Source of the DNA: Fructilactobacillus lindneri DSM 20690 = JCM 11027
GTDB lineage: Bacteria; Bacillota; Bacilli; Lactobacillales; Lactobacillaceae
Assembly: GCF_002907375.1 (NCBI RefSeq)
Contig: NZ_MIYK01000010.1
Location: 186,001-250,000 of the forward strand
Direction: 5' to 3'
DNA: 64,000 nt
The notes under the pieces were generated by a model that was not told the origin of the DNA, did no database searches, and saw only the letters and a program-made list of their open reading frames with translations. Shown here piece after piece: positions 1 to 7,997 of the stretch (position 1 is its first letter; each line of letters begins with the position of its first letter). The position numbers and the translations under genes were made by a program.

Positions 1-715
1 AACGAATAGCATTTTCTACTGATGCGCCTTTAGCTAATTCAGCAGTAATGGCAGCAGACAAGGTATCACCTGTTCCATTTTTGTGTGTAGTATCAAAGTA
101 AGGTCCAGTCATTTCAAATGAACTTCCGTCTTCTAATAATACGTAATCAGTTACTTCTGTTTGGGAAAAATCATCATGACGTCCTTTTACCATGATATTT
201 TTAGCACCAAGTTGTTGCAATTTATGGGCAGCTTTGGACTGAAAATCGGGATCATTTTCATTAATTCCACTTAATTTAACCGCTTCAAAGAAGTTGGGAG
301 TCAAAACATCGGCTAATGGGATTAGTTTTTTCACAAAAGTGGAATAGGCTTCATTTTCTAACAACATATCACCATGTTTAGTAATAATTACCGGATCAAT
401 AACTAAAGGACCAAAAACGTATTTTTTGAGATTGTCAGCTACTGTATTGATAATTTCAACATCTGCCAACATTCCGGTCTTAGCAGCTTTAATTTTGAAA
501 TCGTCGGATAAATCCTTAAATTCCTGATTAATAAAAGAAGTCGGCATATTTACTGCATCGTGAATCCCGAATGAATTACCAGCTACACATGCTGTTACAA
601 TTGATGCTCCGTAAACTTTTTTTGCAAAAAATGTCAATAAATCAGCCTGCATCCCTGCACTACCATCACTATCGCTACCTGCAATTGTTACTACTTGAGG
701 ATAATCGTTAATCAT
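1..715 (-). CDS. ThiD/PdxK-type phosphomethylpyrimidine or pyridoxal kinase (3' end cut by window edge)
   Basis: Ribokinase-fold kinase that phosphorylates hydroxymethylpyrimidine (thiamine salvage) or pyridoxal; the sequence does not separate these roles. Translating the minus strand from an ATG at 715 gives an open frame to base 1, about 238 residues. Near the N-terminus is TIAGSDSDGSAGMQADL, the ThiD signature. The middle has VIDPVIITKHGDMLL and LTPNFFEA, and near the window edge is GTGDTLSAAI, the anion-hole and catalytic-Asp motif. A weak GGTGA lies about 8 bases upstream, and a GTG three codons upstream is an alternative start. The last residues lie outside the window. It is divergent from the small gene at 830. 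The family call is firm and the substrate is uncertain. Confidence 0.85.
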   Translation of the reverse strand, partial: MINDYPQVVTIAGSDSDGSAGMQADLLTFFAKKVYGASIVTACVAGNSFGIHDAVNMPTSFINQEFKDLSDDFKIKAAKTGMLADVEIINTVADNLKKYVFGPLVIDPVIITKHGDMLLENEAYSTFVKKLIPLADVLTPNFFEAVKLSGINENDPDFQSKAAHKLQQLGAKNIMVKGRHDDFSQTEVTDYVLLEDGSSFEMTGPYFDTTHKNGTGDTLSAAITAELAKGASVENAIR

Positions 716-752
716 TTTAGTCACCGCGCTTTCTTTTTCCCATGAATTTAAT

Positions 753-782
753 TTGATTTTTACTTGTTTGGTGTATTATAAT
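753..782 (+). promoter_or_regulatory. Promoter for the small basic peptide gene
   Basis: TTGATT at 753-758, an 18-base spacer and a perfect TATAAT at 777-782, followed by a purine-rich ribosome binding site (AAAGGAG, 814-820) before the ATG at 830. This is one of the better sigma-A-type promoters in the window. Confidence 0.6.
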
Positions 783-829
783 ACAAGAAGCTGTTATTTT
801 GAAGTTAAAAAGTAAAGGAGTTCTTAATC

Positions 830-952
830 ATGAGAATTTGTCATCCAAATGGCGTTCAAGGTCGTCGTCCGATTGACCAAAAGAAACGTAAAAAAGAACA
901 AAAAAGAGTAGCAGATTTACAAAAGTTAATGAAAGAAAAACCTGCTAAATAA
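830..952 (+). CDS. Small basic protein, 40 residues
   Basis: Open frame of 40 residues beginning MRICHPNGVQGRRP and continuing as a very Lys/Arg-rich helix-like tail (KKRKKEQKRVADLQKLMKEK). The start is well supported by AAAGGAG nine bases upstream and a promoter with TATAAT at 777-782, and a strong terminator follows at 985-1026. It therefore looks like a monocistronic, actively transcribed gene. The charge suggests nucleic-acid or ribosome binding, but that is inference. I do not recognise a named family. Confidence 0.65.
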   Translation: MRICHPNGVQGRRPIDQKKRKKEQKRVADLQKLMKEKPAK

Positions 953-984
953 TCTAAAAGTTGCTTTAGCGACATTTTGTTTTT

Positions 985-1026
985 AAAAAAGAGTTATAAG
1001 TTCATTCGAACTTATAACTCTTTTTA
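985..1026. terminator. Bidirectional intrinsic terminator
   Basis: Perfect 13-bp stem, 991-1003 with 1008-1020, and a 4-base loop. A-run precedes it and T-run follows it, so it serves both the small gene at 830 and the convergent gene at 1027-1473. Confidence 0.9.
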
Positions 1027-1473
1027 TTATTGTTTTGGTTTTTTAGCTTTAGTAGCTTTATTGATGTCTTTCTTCTTAGGTTTTGACAATGCTCGTAATT
1101 GATCTTTAAGAGCATTGATTTCATCTGTATGGCTTTCTTTCCATTTTGCAAATGAATTCTTAGAATCAGAATCAGCCGGCTTTAAACCGGTATTAAGCCA
1201 AAACATAGCTTCAGACAAGCTAGTGAAGTTATGCAACCATAGTGTCTGACCGTTTTCTGAATCAAAAGCGACATATGATCTTGGTTTTTTCTTTAAGAAA
1301 GTATGACGTCTGATTTTGAATGCTTCTCTTTTTCTAGTTAAAAAGTAGTCTGGTAAAATATAACTACCTGGAGAGATAAGCTCAGGAAAACGTTCATTAC
1401 GTTTGGCGTGACGATCTCGTAACATTTTCATCGCTTGGTCAGCTGTAATTAATTTAATATTCATATCGGCCAT
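1027..1473 (-). CDS. Hypothetical protein, 148 residues, Lys-rich C-terminus
   Basis: Start ATG at 1473 has GGAGGAG about 9 bases upstream; a second ATG three codons in is possible. The protein is soluble and basic. Residues 1-90 are mixed helix and strand with many aromatic and Arg/Lys residues (RKREAFKIRRHTFLKKKPRSY). A DFSE-like central stretch mentions a tryptophan-containing segment LWLHNFTSLSEAMFWL. The last 30 residues are almost entirely Lys, Ala and Pro, resembling a nucleic-acid-binding tail. It lies divergent from rnhA, whose start is 114 bases away. No family is recognised, and no catalytic motif is visible. Confidence 0.6.
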   Translation of the reverse strand: MADMNIKLITADQAMKMLRDRHAKRNERFPELISPGSYILPDYFLTRKREAFKIRRHTFLKKKPRSYVAFDSENGQTLWLHNFTSLSEAMFWLNTGLKPADSDSKNSFAKWKESHTDEINALKDQLRALSKPKKKDINKATKAKKPKQ

Positions 1474-1586
1474 TATTTTTGTCTCCTCCTGCTACTATTA
1501 TTTTTACATAAAAAAGGGAACATGCAAAGGATTTCAGGGAAATCCTTATAAATTATTAATATTTTTTTGAAAAGGGAGAGATTAGC

Positions 1587-2282
1587 TTGACAAAACCTAA
1601 AAAATTTTATGCTGTCCGTAAAGGGAAGCATCCGGGAATTTATCAAACTTGGGATGAAACTAAACAACAAGTAGACGGTTTTTCAGGTGCTGAATATAAA
1701 AGCTTTTTAACTCATCAGGAAGCCAGTGATTATTTGAAAGCAACATCTATAAAAAAAGCGGGAAAAGTAACTAAAAAAGACACTGCAAATGACTTGGGAA
1801 AAACATCTCCTGAAATAATTGTGTTTACTGATGGCGGTTCGCGGAATCATGGAAATGTTGCTGGAGGACATGTACGTAAAGACGATAAAGCAGCTTGGGC
1901 ATATTTGATTGATTATCATGGCAAACAGCATTCTGATTCAGCTGGAGAATTTGGCGTTACTAACAATAAAATGGAAATCACAGCTTTATTAAAAGCGTTA
2001 CAATGGATGAGTGAAAATCATTTAAATGAAAAAAATATTGGAATTGTTTCTGATTCACGATATGTGCTGAATGCCATTCAAAAGGGTTGGTTACAAGGTT
2101 GGAAACGCCGGGGGTGGAAACGAAGCGCCGGTCCATTGAAAAATAGTGAACTTTGGCAGGCTTTAGATCATCAACTGCAACAATTCCCCAGAATCCAATT
2201 TGCTTGGACGAAAGGGCATGCTTCAAATAAAGGCAACATATTTGTCGATGAATTGTTAAATAAAACAATGGACAACATGTAA
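1587..2282 (+). CDS. rnhA: Ribonuclease HI with N-terminal hybrid-binding domain
   Basis: Cuts the RNA strand of RNA-DNA hybrids, removing R-loops and primers in the cytoplasm. Residues 4-50 form the RNase H1 N-terminal hybrid-binding domain (FYAVRKGKHPGIYQTWDE, with the conserved GIY and W). After a linker the RNase H fold starts at about 76, with D82 (FTDGG), E130 (NKMEI), D156 (SDSRYV), H211 (KGHA) and D221 (VDELL), so the catalytic set is complete. At 231 residues the length suits the two-domain form. The start is TTG at 1587, supported by AAAGGGAG eight bases before it. The acetyltransferase gene follows after 9 bases, its RBS overlapping the rnhA stop, so the two are probably co-transcribed. 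Confidence 0.93.
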   Translation: MTKPKKFYAVRKGKHPGIYQTWDETKQQVDGFSGAEYKSFLTHQEASDYLKATSIKKAGKVTKKDTANDLGKTSPEIIVFTDGGSRNHGNVAGGHVRKDDKAAWAYLIDYHGKQHSDSAGEFGVTNNKMEITALLKALQWMSENHLNEKNIGIVSDSRYVLNAIQKGWLQGWKRRGWKRSAGPLKNSELWQALDHQLQQFPRIQFAWTKGHASNKGNIFVDELLNKTMDNM

Positions 2283-2291
2283 GGAGAAAAA

Positions 2292-2861
2292 ATGACAACT
2301 GAAAGAGAAAAAATGACTGCTGGGAAACCGTTTGAACAATTTGATCACGAATTGATTAAACGTCGAATCTTAGTACGCGAGATGCTGCAAAAAATTAATA
2401 ATACTCCTAATAATGAAGAACGAAATACAATGATTAAAGGTTTATTTGCAGAAACTGGCGATGAATTTTTTGTCGAAACGGATTTACAATTTGATTATGG
2501 ATTTAATATTCACATTGGGAATAACTTTTTTGGTAATTATCGCTTAACTTTGATGGATTCTTGTCCAATTACTTTTGGGAAAAATTGTTATATTGGGCCT
2601 AATTGTGGTTTATATACTAATATTCATCCGCTGAATGCTAAAGAACGTATTAACGATGTTGAATTAGGAGCTCCAATTACAATTGGAGATAATGCTTGGT
2701 TTGGTGGAGATGTAACTATTCTCCCAGGTGTAACACTAGGAGATAACGTTGTAGTGGGCGCAGGAGCGGTTGTAACGAAATCTTTTGGTGATAATGTTGT
2801 AATTGCTGGTAATCCAGCAAAAGTGCTTAAAACCATTGATAATGGACAAGATGATAATTAG
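2292..2861 (+). CDS. Maltose/galactoside-type O-acetyltransferase (hexapeptide repeat)
   Basis: Acetyl-CoA-dependent sugar O-acetyltransferase of the LacA/Maa family. Residues 7-60 are the Maa helical N-terminal domain, and from about 70 the left-handed beta-helix runs through hexapeptide repeats (ITIGDNAWFGGDVTILPG, VTLGDNVVVGAGAVVTKS). The catalytic histidine is in TNIHPLN, and the C-terminal GNPAKVLK is typical. The 189-residue length matches the family. RBS AAGGAG overlaps the rnhA stop codon, giving an rnhA-maa operon. The physiological acceptor sugar cannot be read from sequence. A promoter for the next transcript overlaps the stop codon. Confidence 0.88.
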   Translation: MTTEREKMTAGKPFEQFDHELIKRRILVREMLQKINNTPNNEERNTMIKGLFAETGDEFFVETDLQFDYGFNIHIGNNFFGNYRLTLMDSCPITFGKNCYIGPNCGLYTNIHPLNAKERINDVELGAPITIGDNAWFGGDVTILPGVTLGDNVVVGAGAVVTKSFGDNVVIAGNPAKVLKTIDNGQDDN

Positions 2862-2886
2862 ACCAATTGCTAGTAAGTGTTATAAT
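2858..2886 (+). promoter_or_regulatory. Promoter of the BCCT-transporter leader
   Basis: TTAGAC (2858-2863), a 17-base spacer and perfect TATAAT (2881-2886) with an extended TG two bases upstream. It overlaps the acetyltransferase stop codon and would start a transcript near 2893, upstream of the hairpin at 2923. Confidence 0.6.
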
Positions 2887-2922
2887 AATGGCATAAACTA
2901 ATCATTTGGTATTGGTTAAGGC

Positions 2923-2963
2923 ATACCTAATGGTTCGATATTCGATCCATTAGGTATTTTTTT
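2923..2963 (+). terminator. Intrinsic terminator, possible attenuator in the BCCT leader
   Basis: Perfect 11-bp stem, 2923-2933 with 2947-2957, followed by seven T. It may simply end the rnhA-maa transcript. Because a good promoter lies just upstream at 2858-2886, it could also act as an attenuator for the gene at 3015. GGTAT at 2909-2913 could pair with ATACC at 2923-2927 as a short antiterminator. Confidence 0.7.
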
Positions 2964-3014
2964 GTGCAATAACTTATTAATCTAATAGCTTATATTAATC
3001 TGAGGGGGATTATT

Positions 3015-4642
3015 ATTTTTAAACGTTTTAATATTGATAAATATGTCTTTATTCCTACCATCTTAATCTTTGCTGTAGCGTCGATTATTTTAATTACTGG
3101 CGGATCCGGATTACAAGGAGTCCTTACTGATGCTTTAACTTGGATTACAAAACAAATGGGCTGGGCATATATGATGGTGTATATTGTCAACTTTATTTTT
3201 TTATGTGGCTGATTTTTAGTAAATATGGTTCAATTCGATTAGGAGATCCGCATTCTAAGCCTGAATATAGTAGCTTACAGTGGGGGAGCATGGTGTTTGC
3301 CACTGCTATTGATGCTAGTATCTTGATGCTTAGTATGGTAGATCCAATTCGATATGTTTCACAACCACCATTTGGAATTAAGCCTTTTTCTCAAGATGCT
3401 TATAATACTGCCCACATGCTTGGTCAGTTTGACTGGGGACCAATGGCATGGATGATGTTTGCACCTGCTGCAATTGCGATTGGCTACCTTTTATTTGTAA
3501 AGAAAGCTAAAGTACAGCGACTGAGTAAAGCAATTGGATTCATTCAAGGTGATGAAAAGTGGAAATATGCTTGTCGTCAGTTGGTTGATTTTATGGTCGT
3601 TTTTGGGATTATGGGTGGAGTAGATTCATCAGTTGGAATGGAAATTCCAATTATTTCCAATGTTTTGAGTAGTTTAACTGGAATTCCAGATAATTTAGAA
3701 TTAAAAATTGCTTTGTTTGCGATTTTGTTTGTGATTTTTGCTTGGACAGTATGGCATGGATTAAATGGTGGAATTGATAAACTTAGTGATATGCATATTT
3801 GGACTGCTATCTTATTTTTAGCGTTTGTGTTGTTTGTTGGTCCCACTATCTATATTTTGAGTTCAGAAACCAACAGTTTAGGTTTGCTGGCAAGTAAGTT
3901 TGTTACTTTGAGTACTAATACCGTTCCAAATGGAACACCAGATATTGCTAATTCAGAAACTATCTTTTATTGGGGCTGATGGTTATCATATATGCCAGTC
4001 ATGGGATTGTTTATTGCCAGAATTTCAAAAGGACGAACGATTCGTCAGGTCTTGCTTGGAATGCTAGCTTACGGTTCAGTTGGTTGTTTGAGTTTTTATG
4101 CAATTTTAGGTGGATATTCACTTTGGTTACAAAAAAATGGGGTTATCAATCTAGTACATATCTTGAATACTAAAGGACAAGCTGCTGTAATTACAGCTGT
4201 CTTATCAACTTTGCCGTTTAAAGTAATTGTATTTGCAGTTTATTGTATTTCATGTTTTATTTTCTTAGCCACTACGATTTCTTCATCGGCTTATATCGTT
4301 TCTTCGTTCACTAGTTTGAAGCTAAAAGATGATCAAGATCCCAGTCAGGTTAACCGAATGACCTGGGTTGTTATTTTTGTTTTATTTGCTTTTGGAATTG
4401 TTGTAGTGGGAGGATTTAATACAATCCAAACTTTCTGTGCTATTGCTGGTTTCCCACTGATGTTTGTCTGTATCATGGTCCTTGTTTCTATTTATCATAT
4501 GGTTAAAAATGATGAAGGAATCCTTTTGAAGGCACAAGGAATGGATGATATGAGAATTGAAAAGAAAAAGGAAAAGATGCTGCGGTTACGTGCTAAGCAT
4601 ATGACAGAAAAATTAAACCAAAAAAATGATTCTGATGACTAA
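3015..4642 (+). pseudogene. BCCT-family betaine/choline transporter, disrupted
   Basis: Twelve-helix betaine/carnitine/choline sodium- or proton-coupled carrier, about 540 codons if repaired. The protein is readable as three pieces: FKRFNIDKYVFIPTILIF onward from 3018, then SKYGSIRLGDPHSKPEYSS from about 3212 to 3976, then WLSYMPVMGLFIARISKG to 4642. Lesions seen are: no ATG/GTG/TTG in frame after a good GAGGGGG site, leaving ATT at 3015; a -1 frameshift in a seven-T run at 3196-3202; and an in-frame TGA at 3977-3979 where the family has Trp (YWGWW). The T-run is also a textbook U_UUU_UUA slippery heptamer in the right frame. The combined damage argues for a decayed gene. The intact opuA operon at 11-14 kb could supply betaine uptake instead. 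Confidence 0.88.
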
Positions 4643-4656
4643 TTAAAATTTAAACT

Positions 4657-4698
4657 AAAAGCATTATGACAGAATAATATCTGAAATAATGCTTTTTT
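4657..4698 (+). terminator. Intrinsic terminator after the BCCT gene
   Basis: AAAAGCATTAT (4657-4667) pairs with ATAATGCTTTT (4686-4696) and ends in a T-run. The loop is AT-rich. Confidence 0.75.
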
Positions 4699-4781
4699 AA
4701 TTAGATAAAATAAATTTTTGATAATAAACAGGCAAAAAATTAAATATTCGTGCTATGATATTGATAATAGTAGGTGACAAT

Positions 4782-5231
4782 ATGACAAAATTAGTAGAAC
4801 CAATGGTTTTTAAAAGAATTTTATTGACGATTGATGCAGATGATCCAGAAGCTAATGAAAGAGCATTGCGGTATGCGGTAACACAAGCCAAAGAATTTGA
4901 TGCGGAACTTGGGATCTGTTCGGTATTAGAGGGTAGCGATATTAATATTTACGATTCTTTAACACCGAAGAAATTAGACAAGAAACGTGAAGCACTTAAC
5001 GAAGTGATTAATAAATACGTTGAGATGGCTGAAGATTTTGGTGTAAAAAACGTTACAGCAATGACCAGTGAAGGTGGAGATATCGACGATGAGATCTTAG
5101 ATACCATCATTCCTGATTTTAATCCCGATTTATTGGTCTGTGGGGCTGATAAAGATGGAGAGCACCGCTTTTATAGTATTAGCATTAAATTAGCTAAGAA
5201 GGCTAAAATTTCAGTAATCGTAATTCGTTAA
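4782..5231 (+). CDS. Universal stress protein family (UspA-like)
   Basis: Single Usp domain, 149 residues from the ATG at 4782. That start is chosen over the upstream ATG at 4755 because AGGTGA sits seven bases before it and TATGAT at 4754-4759 looks like the -10 box of its promoter. The domain begins FKRILLTIDADDPEANERAL and ends KLAKKAKISVIVIR. The region that carries the ATP-binding G-2x-G-9x-G(S/T) motif reads CGADKDGEHRFYS, so the last Gly-Ser of the motif is missing and it may belong to the non-ATP-binding subgroup. It is followed after 17 bases by the DNA glycosylase gene, so the two probably form a stress-related transcription unit. The exact function is unknown. Confidence 0.85.
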   Translation: MTKLVEPMVFKRILLTIDADDPEANERALRYAVTQAKEFDAELGICSVLEGSDINIYDSLTPKKLDKKREALNEVINKYVEMAEDFGVKNVTAMTSEGGDIDDEILDTIIPDFNPDLLVCGADKDGEHRFYSISIKLAKKAKISVIVIR

Positions 5232-5248
5232 AGGTAGGTAATAAAAAA

Positions 5249-5878
5249 GTGTCGGATAAATTAAGAAAATTTTTTAGTGAGGGAACGACTGATGAAATCA
5301 CTAAAAAGTTGTTGGGGAAATTATTAGTTTATAATTCCCCACAAGGACTGATGAGCGGGTATATTACTGAAGCAGAAGCTTATTTAGGAGCCAAAGATTC
5401 CGCTGCTCATGCTTATCAAGGTAAACGTACTCCTTCAAATGAGGCTCTCTATGGTTATCCCGGCACAGTTTATATCTACTCAATTCATTCACGACTATGC
5501 CTTGATATTGCGACTCAGGCTAAGGATACTCCGGAGGGAATTTTGATTCGTGGAATTGAACCTTATCAGGGTATCAAATGGATGGAAAGAAATCGATCCA
5601 AACATGGTTATAATCTTACTAATGGACCTGGGAAGCTAATGCAGGCACTTGGGATTGAAGACAAAAAAATGAATTTATTAGAGTTCGGTGAAACTGATTT
5701 AGATATTAAATTAGATGATGGTAAAATTCCTGAAAAAATTGAATCTAGTGGACGTATCGGAGTTAGTGATCGAGGTAAATGGACGGAAAAACCATATCGT
5801 TTTTATGTTGCTGGCAACCCTTATGTGTCTAAAATGGCAAAACGCGATATGAATTTAGAAACTTACGGTTGGAAATGA
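5249..5878 (+). CDS. 3-methyladenine DNA glycosylase (AAG/MPG family)
   Basis: Removes alkylated purines and hypoxanthine from DNA to start base excision repair. The 209-residue protein carries the AAG fold: ITEAEAYLGAKDSAAHA includes the catalytic Glu, then TPSNEALYGYPGTVYIYSIH, NLTNGPGKLMQALGI, and a C-terminal SDRGKWTEKPYRFYVAGNPY. Start is GTG at 5249 with AAGGTAGG ten bases upstream. It ends in TGA, which shows that TGA is a normal stop codon in this genome. It probably shares a promoter with the Usp gene 17 bases upstream, and a strong terminator follows. The family call is firm. Confidence 0.92.
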   Translation: MSDKLRKFFSEGTTDEITKKLLGKLLVYNSPQGLMSGYITEAEAYLGAKDSAAHAYQGKRTPSNEALYGYPGTVYIYSIHSRLCLDIATQAKDTPEGILIRGIEPYQGIKWMERNRSKHGYNLTNGPGKLMQALGIEDKKMNLLEFGETDLDIKLDDGKIPEKIESSGRIGVSDRGKWTEKPYRFYVAGNPYVSKMAKRDMNLETYGWK

Positions 5879-5880
5879 AA

Positions 5881-5920
5881 AGACTCATGATTGGTTTATA
5901 TCAATCATGAGTCTTTTTTA
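5881..5920. terminator. Intrinsic terminator between convergent genes
   Basis: Perfect 13-bp stem, 5881-5893 with 5902-5914, followed by a T-run. It lies between the glycosylase and map. Confidence 0.88.
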
Positions 5921-5922
5921 TT

Positions 5923-6723
5923 TTATTTTTTTAAAAGATATTTAGCATCAATCTCAGGATCTTGGGAGGTCAAAATCTTAGGACCATCATTAGTAATTAC
6001 CAAAGTATGTTCGTATTGAGCAGATAAAGAACCATCTTGAGTTACATAATAAGTCCAATCATCCTTTTCATCATAGCGATCTTTAATTTTCCAAGTTCCA
6101 AGGGTTACCATTGGTTCAATGGTAATTGTCATCCCAGGACGAAGGCGTAAACCGCGTCCTTTTTCACCATAGGCTGGAACAGCAGGATCTTCATGAATTG
6201 AAGGTTGGATTCCATGTCCAATTAATTCGCGAACATCACCCATGTGATTTTCGTCTTCGACGTATTCTTGAATGGCAGCACCAATATCACCGATTCGGTT
6301 TCCAACTTGGGCTTGATCAATTCCTTTATAAAGCGCTTCTTTAGTAACATCCATCAATTTTTGGGCTTTTGGATCAACTTCGCCAACAGCATATGTCCAA
6401 CAAGAATCGCTTTCAAAACCATCCTTGTTAACACACATATCTACTTTGACGATATCGCCTTTTTTTAGTTTGAGACCCTTACGTGGAATACCGTGTGCAA
6501 CCTCATCATTAATGGAAATGCAAGTTCCAAATTTGTAACCGTCAAATCCTTTTTCAGAAGGGGTAGCGCCATGTTCAGTAATATATTTATCTGCAAATTC
6601 TTCAATTTCCCAAGTATCTAAACCTGGTTTAATAAGTTTCCGCAATCCTTTGTGGACACCAGCTAAAACAGCACCGGATTCAGCCATTTTTTCAATTTCA
6701 CGATCTGATTTTAAAGTAATCAA
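5923..6723 (-). CDS. map: Type I methionine aminopeptidase
   Basis: Removes the initiator methionine from nascent proteins using two divalent metals. All five metal ligands are visible: D95 and D106 (VDMCVNKDGFESDS), H170 (LIGHG), E203 (TIEPM) and E238 (YEHT), with H77 as the usual active-site histidine. The protein is 266 residues, slightly long for a bacterial type I enzyme because of an insert around 210-225. The start is TTG at 6723, supported by AAAGGAG about 10 bases upstream and by the fit of ITLKSDREIEKM to other family N-termini. It stands alone and convergent with the DNA glycosylase. Confidence 0.93.
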   Translation of the reverse strand: MITLKSDREIEKMAESGAVLAGVHKGLRKLIKPGLDTWEIEEFADKYITEHGATPSEKGFDGYKFGTCISINDEVAHGIPRKGLKLKKGDIVKVDMCVNKDGFESDSCWTYAVGEVDPKAQKLMDVTKEALYKGIDQAQVGNRIGDIGAAIQEYVEDENHMGDVRELIGHGIQPSIHEDPAVPAYGEKGRGLRLRPGMTITIEPMVTLGTWKIKDRYDEKDDWTYYVTQDGSLSAQYEHTLVITNDGPKILTSQDPEIDAKYLLKK

Positions 6724-6839
6724 GTGAATTTCTCCTTTGTAACTAATTAATTAAACTCTGGTTGTAACGCCTCATCTCTAATATAGCACTATTTTACCGT
6801 GATAATCTAATGGAAAGTTCGTGCTATGGGATAATTAGC

Positions 6840-7685
6840 TTAATATTTATCGTTATAAGTAATTGCAAATCCTTCAGGACCAGCATGAGGCATTAAAGAA
6901 GGACTGGTATAGTTAAGAACAATGTTAATGTCAGGGCGTTTAGCCAAAATAGCATCGCGAATCTGTTTGGATTCAAGATCATCATCTACAAATGGTAACC
7001 CAACATCTTTAATGTTAGGATTACCAATGATCTCTTGAATTACTTTTTGAACAATTTTTTCCATTTGTTTTTTGCCCCGACATTTGTGGGCAAAATTTAA
7101 TTGGTTATTTTGAACGGTTACCACTGGCTTTAGTTTAATTAAAGATGAAATAAAACCGGTTGCTTTACTTGCACGTCCACCTTTTACTAAATAATCCATG
7201 TTATTAATAAATAGATAAAATTTTGTATTAGGAATCATTGCAGTTACTTCTTTTTCAATGTCATCTAAAGTGAATCCAGTTTGAAGCATTTGTCCGGCTT
7301 TTAAAACGAGATAGCTGGTTCCGCGATCAGCAGTACCACCGTCGACAATTCGAATATCATTGTCAAATTGTTGGGCTGCCATTTGAGCTGTGTTGGCAGT
7401 TCCGCTAAGAACAGTACCAATGTGGATTGAAATAATTTGTGCATCCGGATCATCATCAATGATTTTTTGATAAGTTGCCACAAAATCGCCCAGTGATGGT
7501 TGACTAGTAGTTGGGAATTCTTGGTCACTTGCTAAAATATCAGAAAATTCTTTGGAAGTAATATCAATCTGATCTTTGTAAGTTTTGCCGTTGGCAATCG
7601 CACGTAATGAAACTAAGTTAATACGATATTTTTCTATTTCTGCAGGAGTTAATTGAGAAGTGGTATCAGTTACAATATGAATCAT
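6840..7685 (-). CDS. DegV-family fatty-acid-binding protein
   Basis: Two-domain DegV/FakB-like protein of 281 residues. Members bind a fatty acid; FakB proteins present it to the kinase FakA so exogenous fatty acids can enter phospholipid synthesis. The N-terminus IHIVTDTTSQLTPAEIEKY and TTSQPSLGDFVATYQ hold the conserved Ser/Thr residues that grip the carboxylate, and HIGTVLSGTANTAQMAA and DYLVKGGRASKATGF are also family hallmarks. Start ATG at 7685 has a GGGAG-type RBS. No fakA lies in the window. The family is firm, and which FakB-like role it plays is not. Confidence 0.88.
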   Translation of the reverse strand: MIHIVTDTTSQLTPAEIEKYRINLVSLRAIANGKTYKDQIDITSKEFSDILASDQEFPTTSQPSLGDFVATYQKIIDDDPDAQIISIHIGTVLSGTANTAQMAAQQFDNDIRIVDGGTADRGTSYLVLKAGQMLQTGFTLDDIEKEVTAMIPNTKFYLFINNMDYLVKGGRASKATGFISSLIKLKPVVTVQNNQLNFAHKCRGKKQMEKIVQKVIQEIIGNPNIKDVGLPFVDDDLESKQIRDAILAKRPDINIVLNYTSPSLMPHAGPEGFAITYNDKY

Positions 7686-7997
7686 TTTTTCTCCCTTTGT
7701 GGTTTTAATTTATTAACCAAGTATAAAGAATGTTTGTAAAATCTGCTAATTAAAATGAAATAAATAAGTAAAAATCAAAGATTAAGGTTGACAGCATGCT
7801 ATTTTGATTTTGATACAAAATTGGTTGATTGTAAATCAATTAAGTTTCAATGTTAGCCTTAATTATTAAAGAAATTATTAATTAAAATATGGAGAAAGCC
7901 GACTTACGTATGATAGTATATAAGTTGATGGATTTCATTTAATTATGAAGTGTATTTTATGAATGGTTAGATTAATAAAAATTAAAAAGGTGATTAC
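7686..7997. other. Divergent intergenic region
   Basis: This 312-base AT-rich stretch separates degV (minus) from the hydrolase at 7998 (plus). It must hold both promoters. TATGAT at about 7910 with following TATATAAG is a candidate -10 region for the plus strand, and TTGACA occurs near 7789. A 17-codon ORF near 7888 has an RBS-like GGAGA overlap, but nothing supports it as a gene. Confidence 0.4.

Noticed and set aside
4755..4781. Upstream ATG start for the UspA gene
   Set aside because: It lies on the TATGAT -10 box; the ATG at 4782 has the RBS and fits family N-termini.
7888..7941. 17-codon ORF with GGAGA upstream
   Set aside because: Too short, overlaps a probable promoter, no supporting feature.
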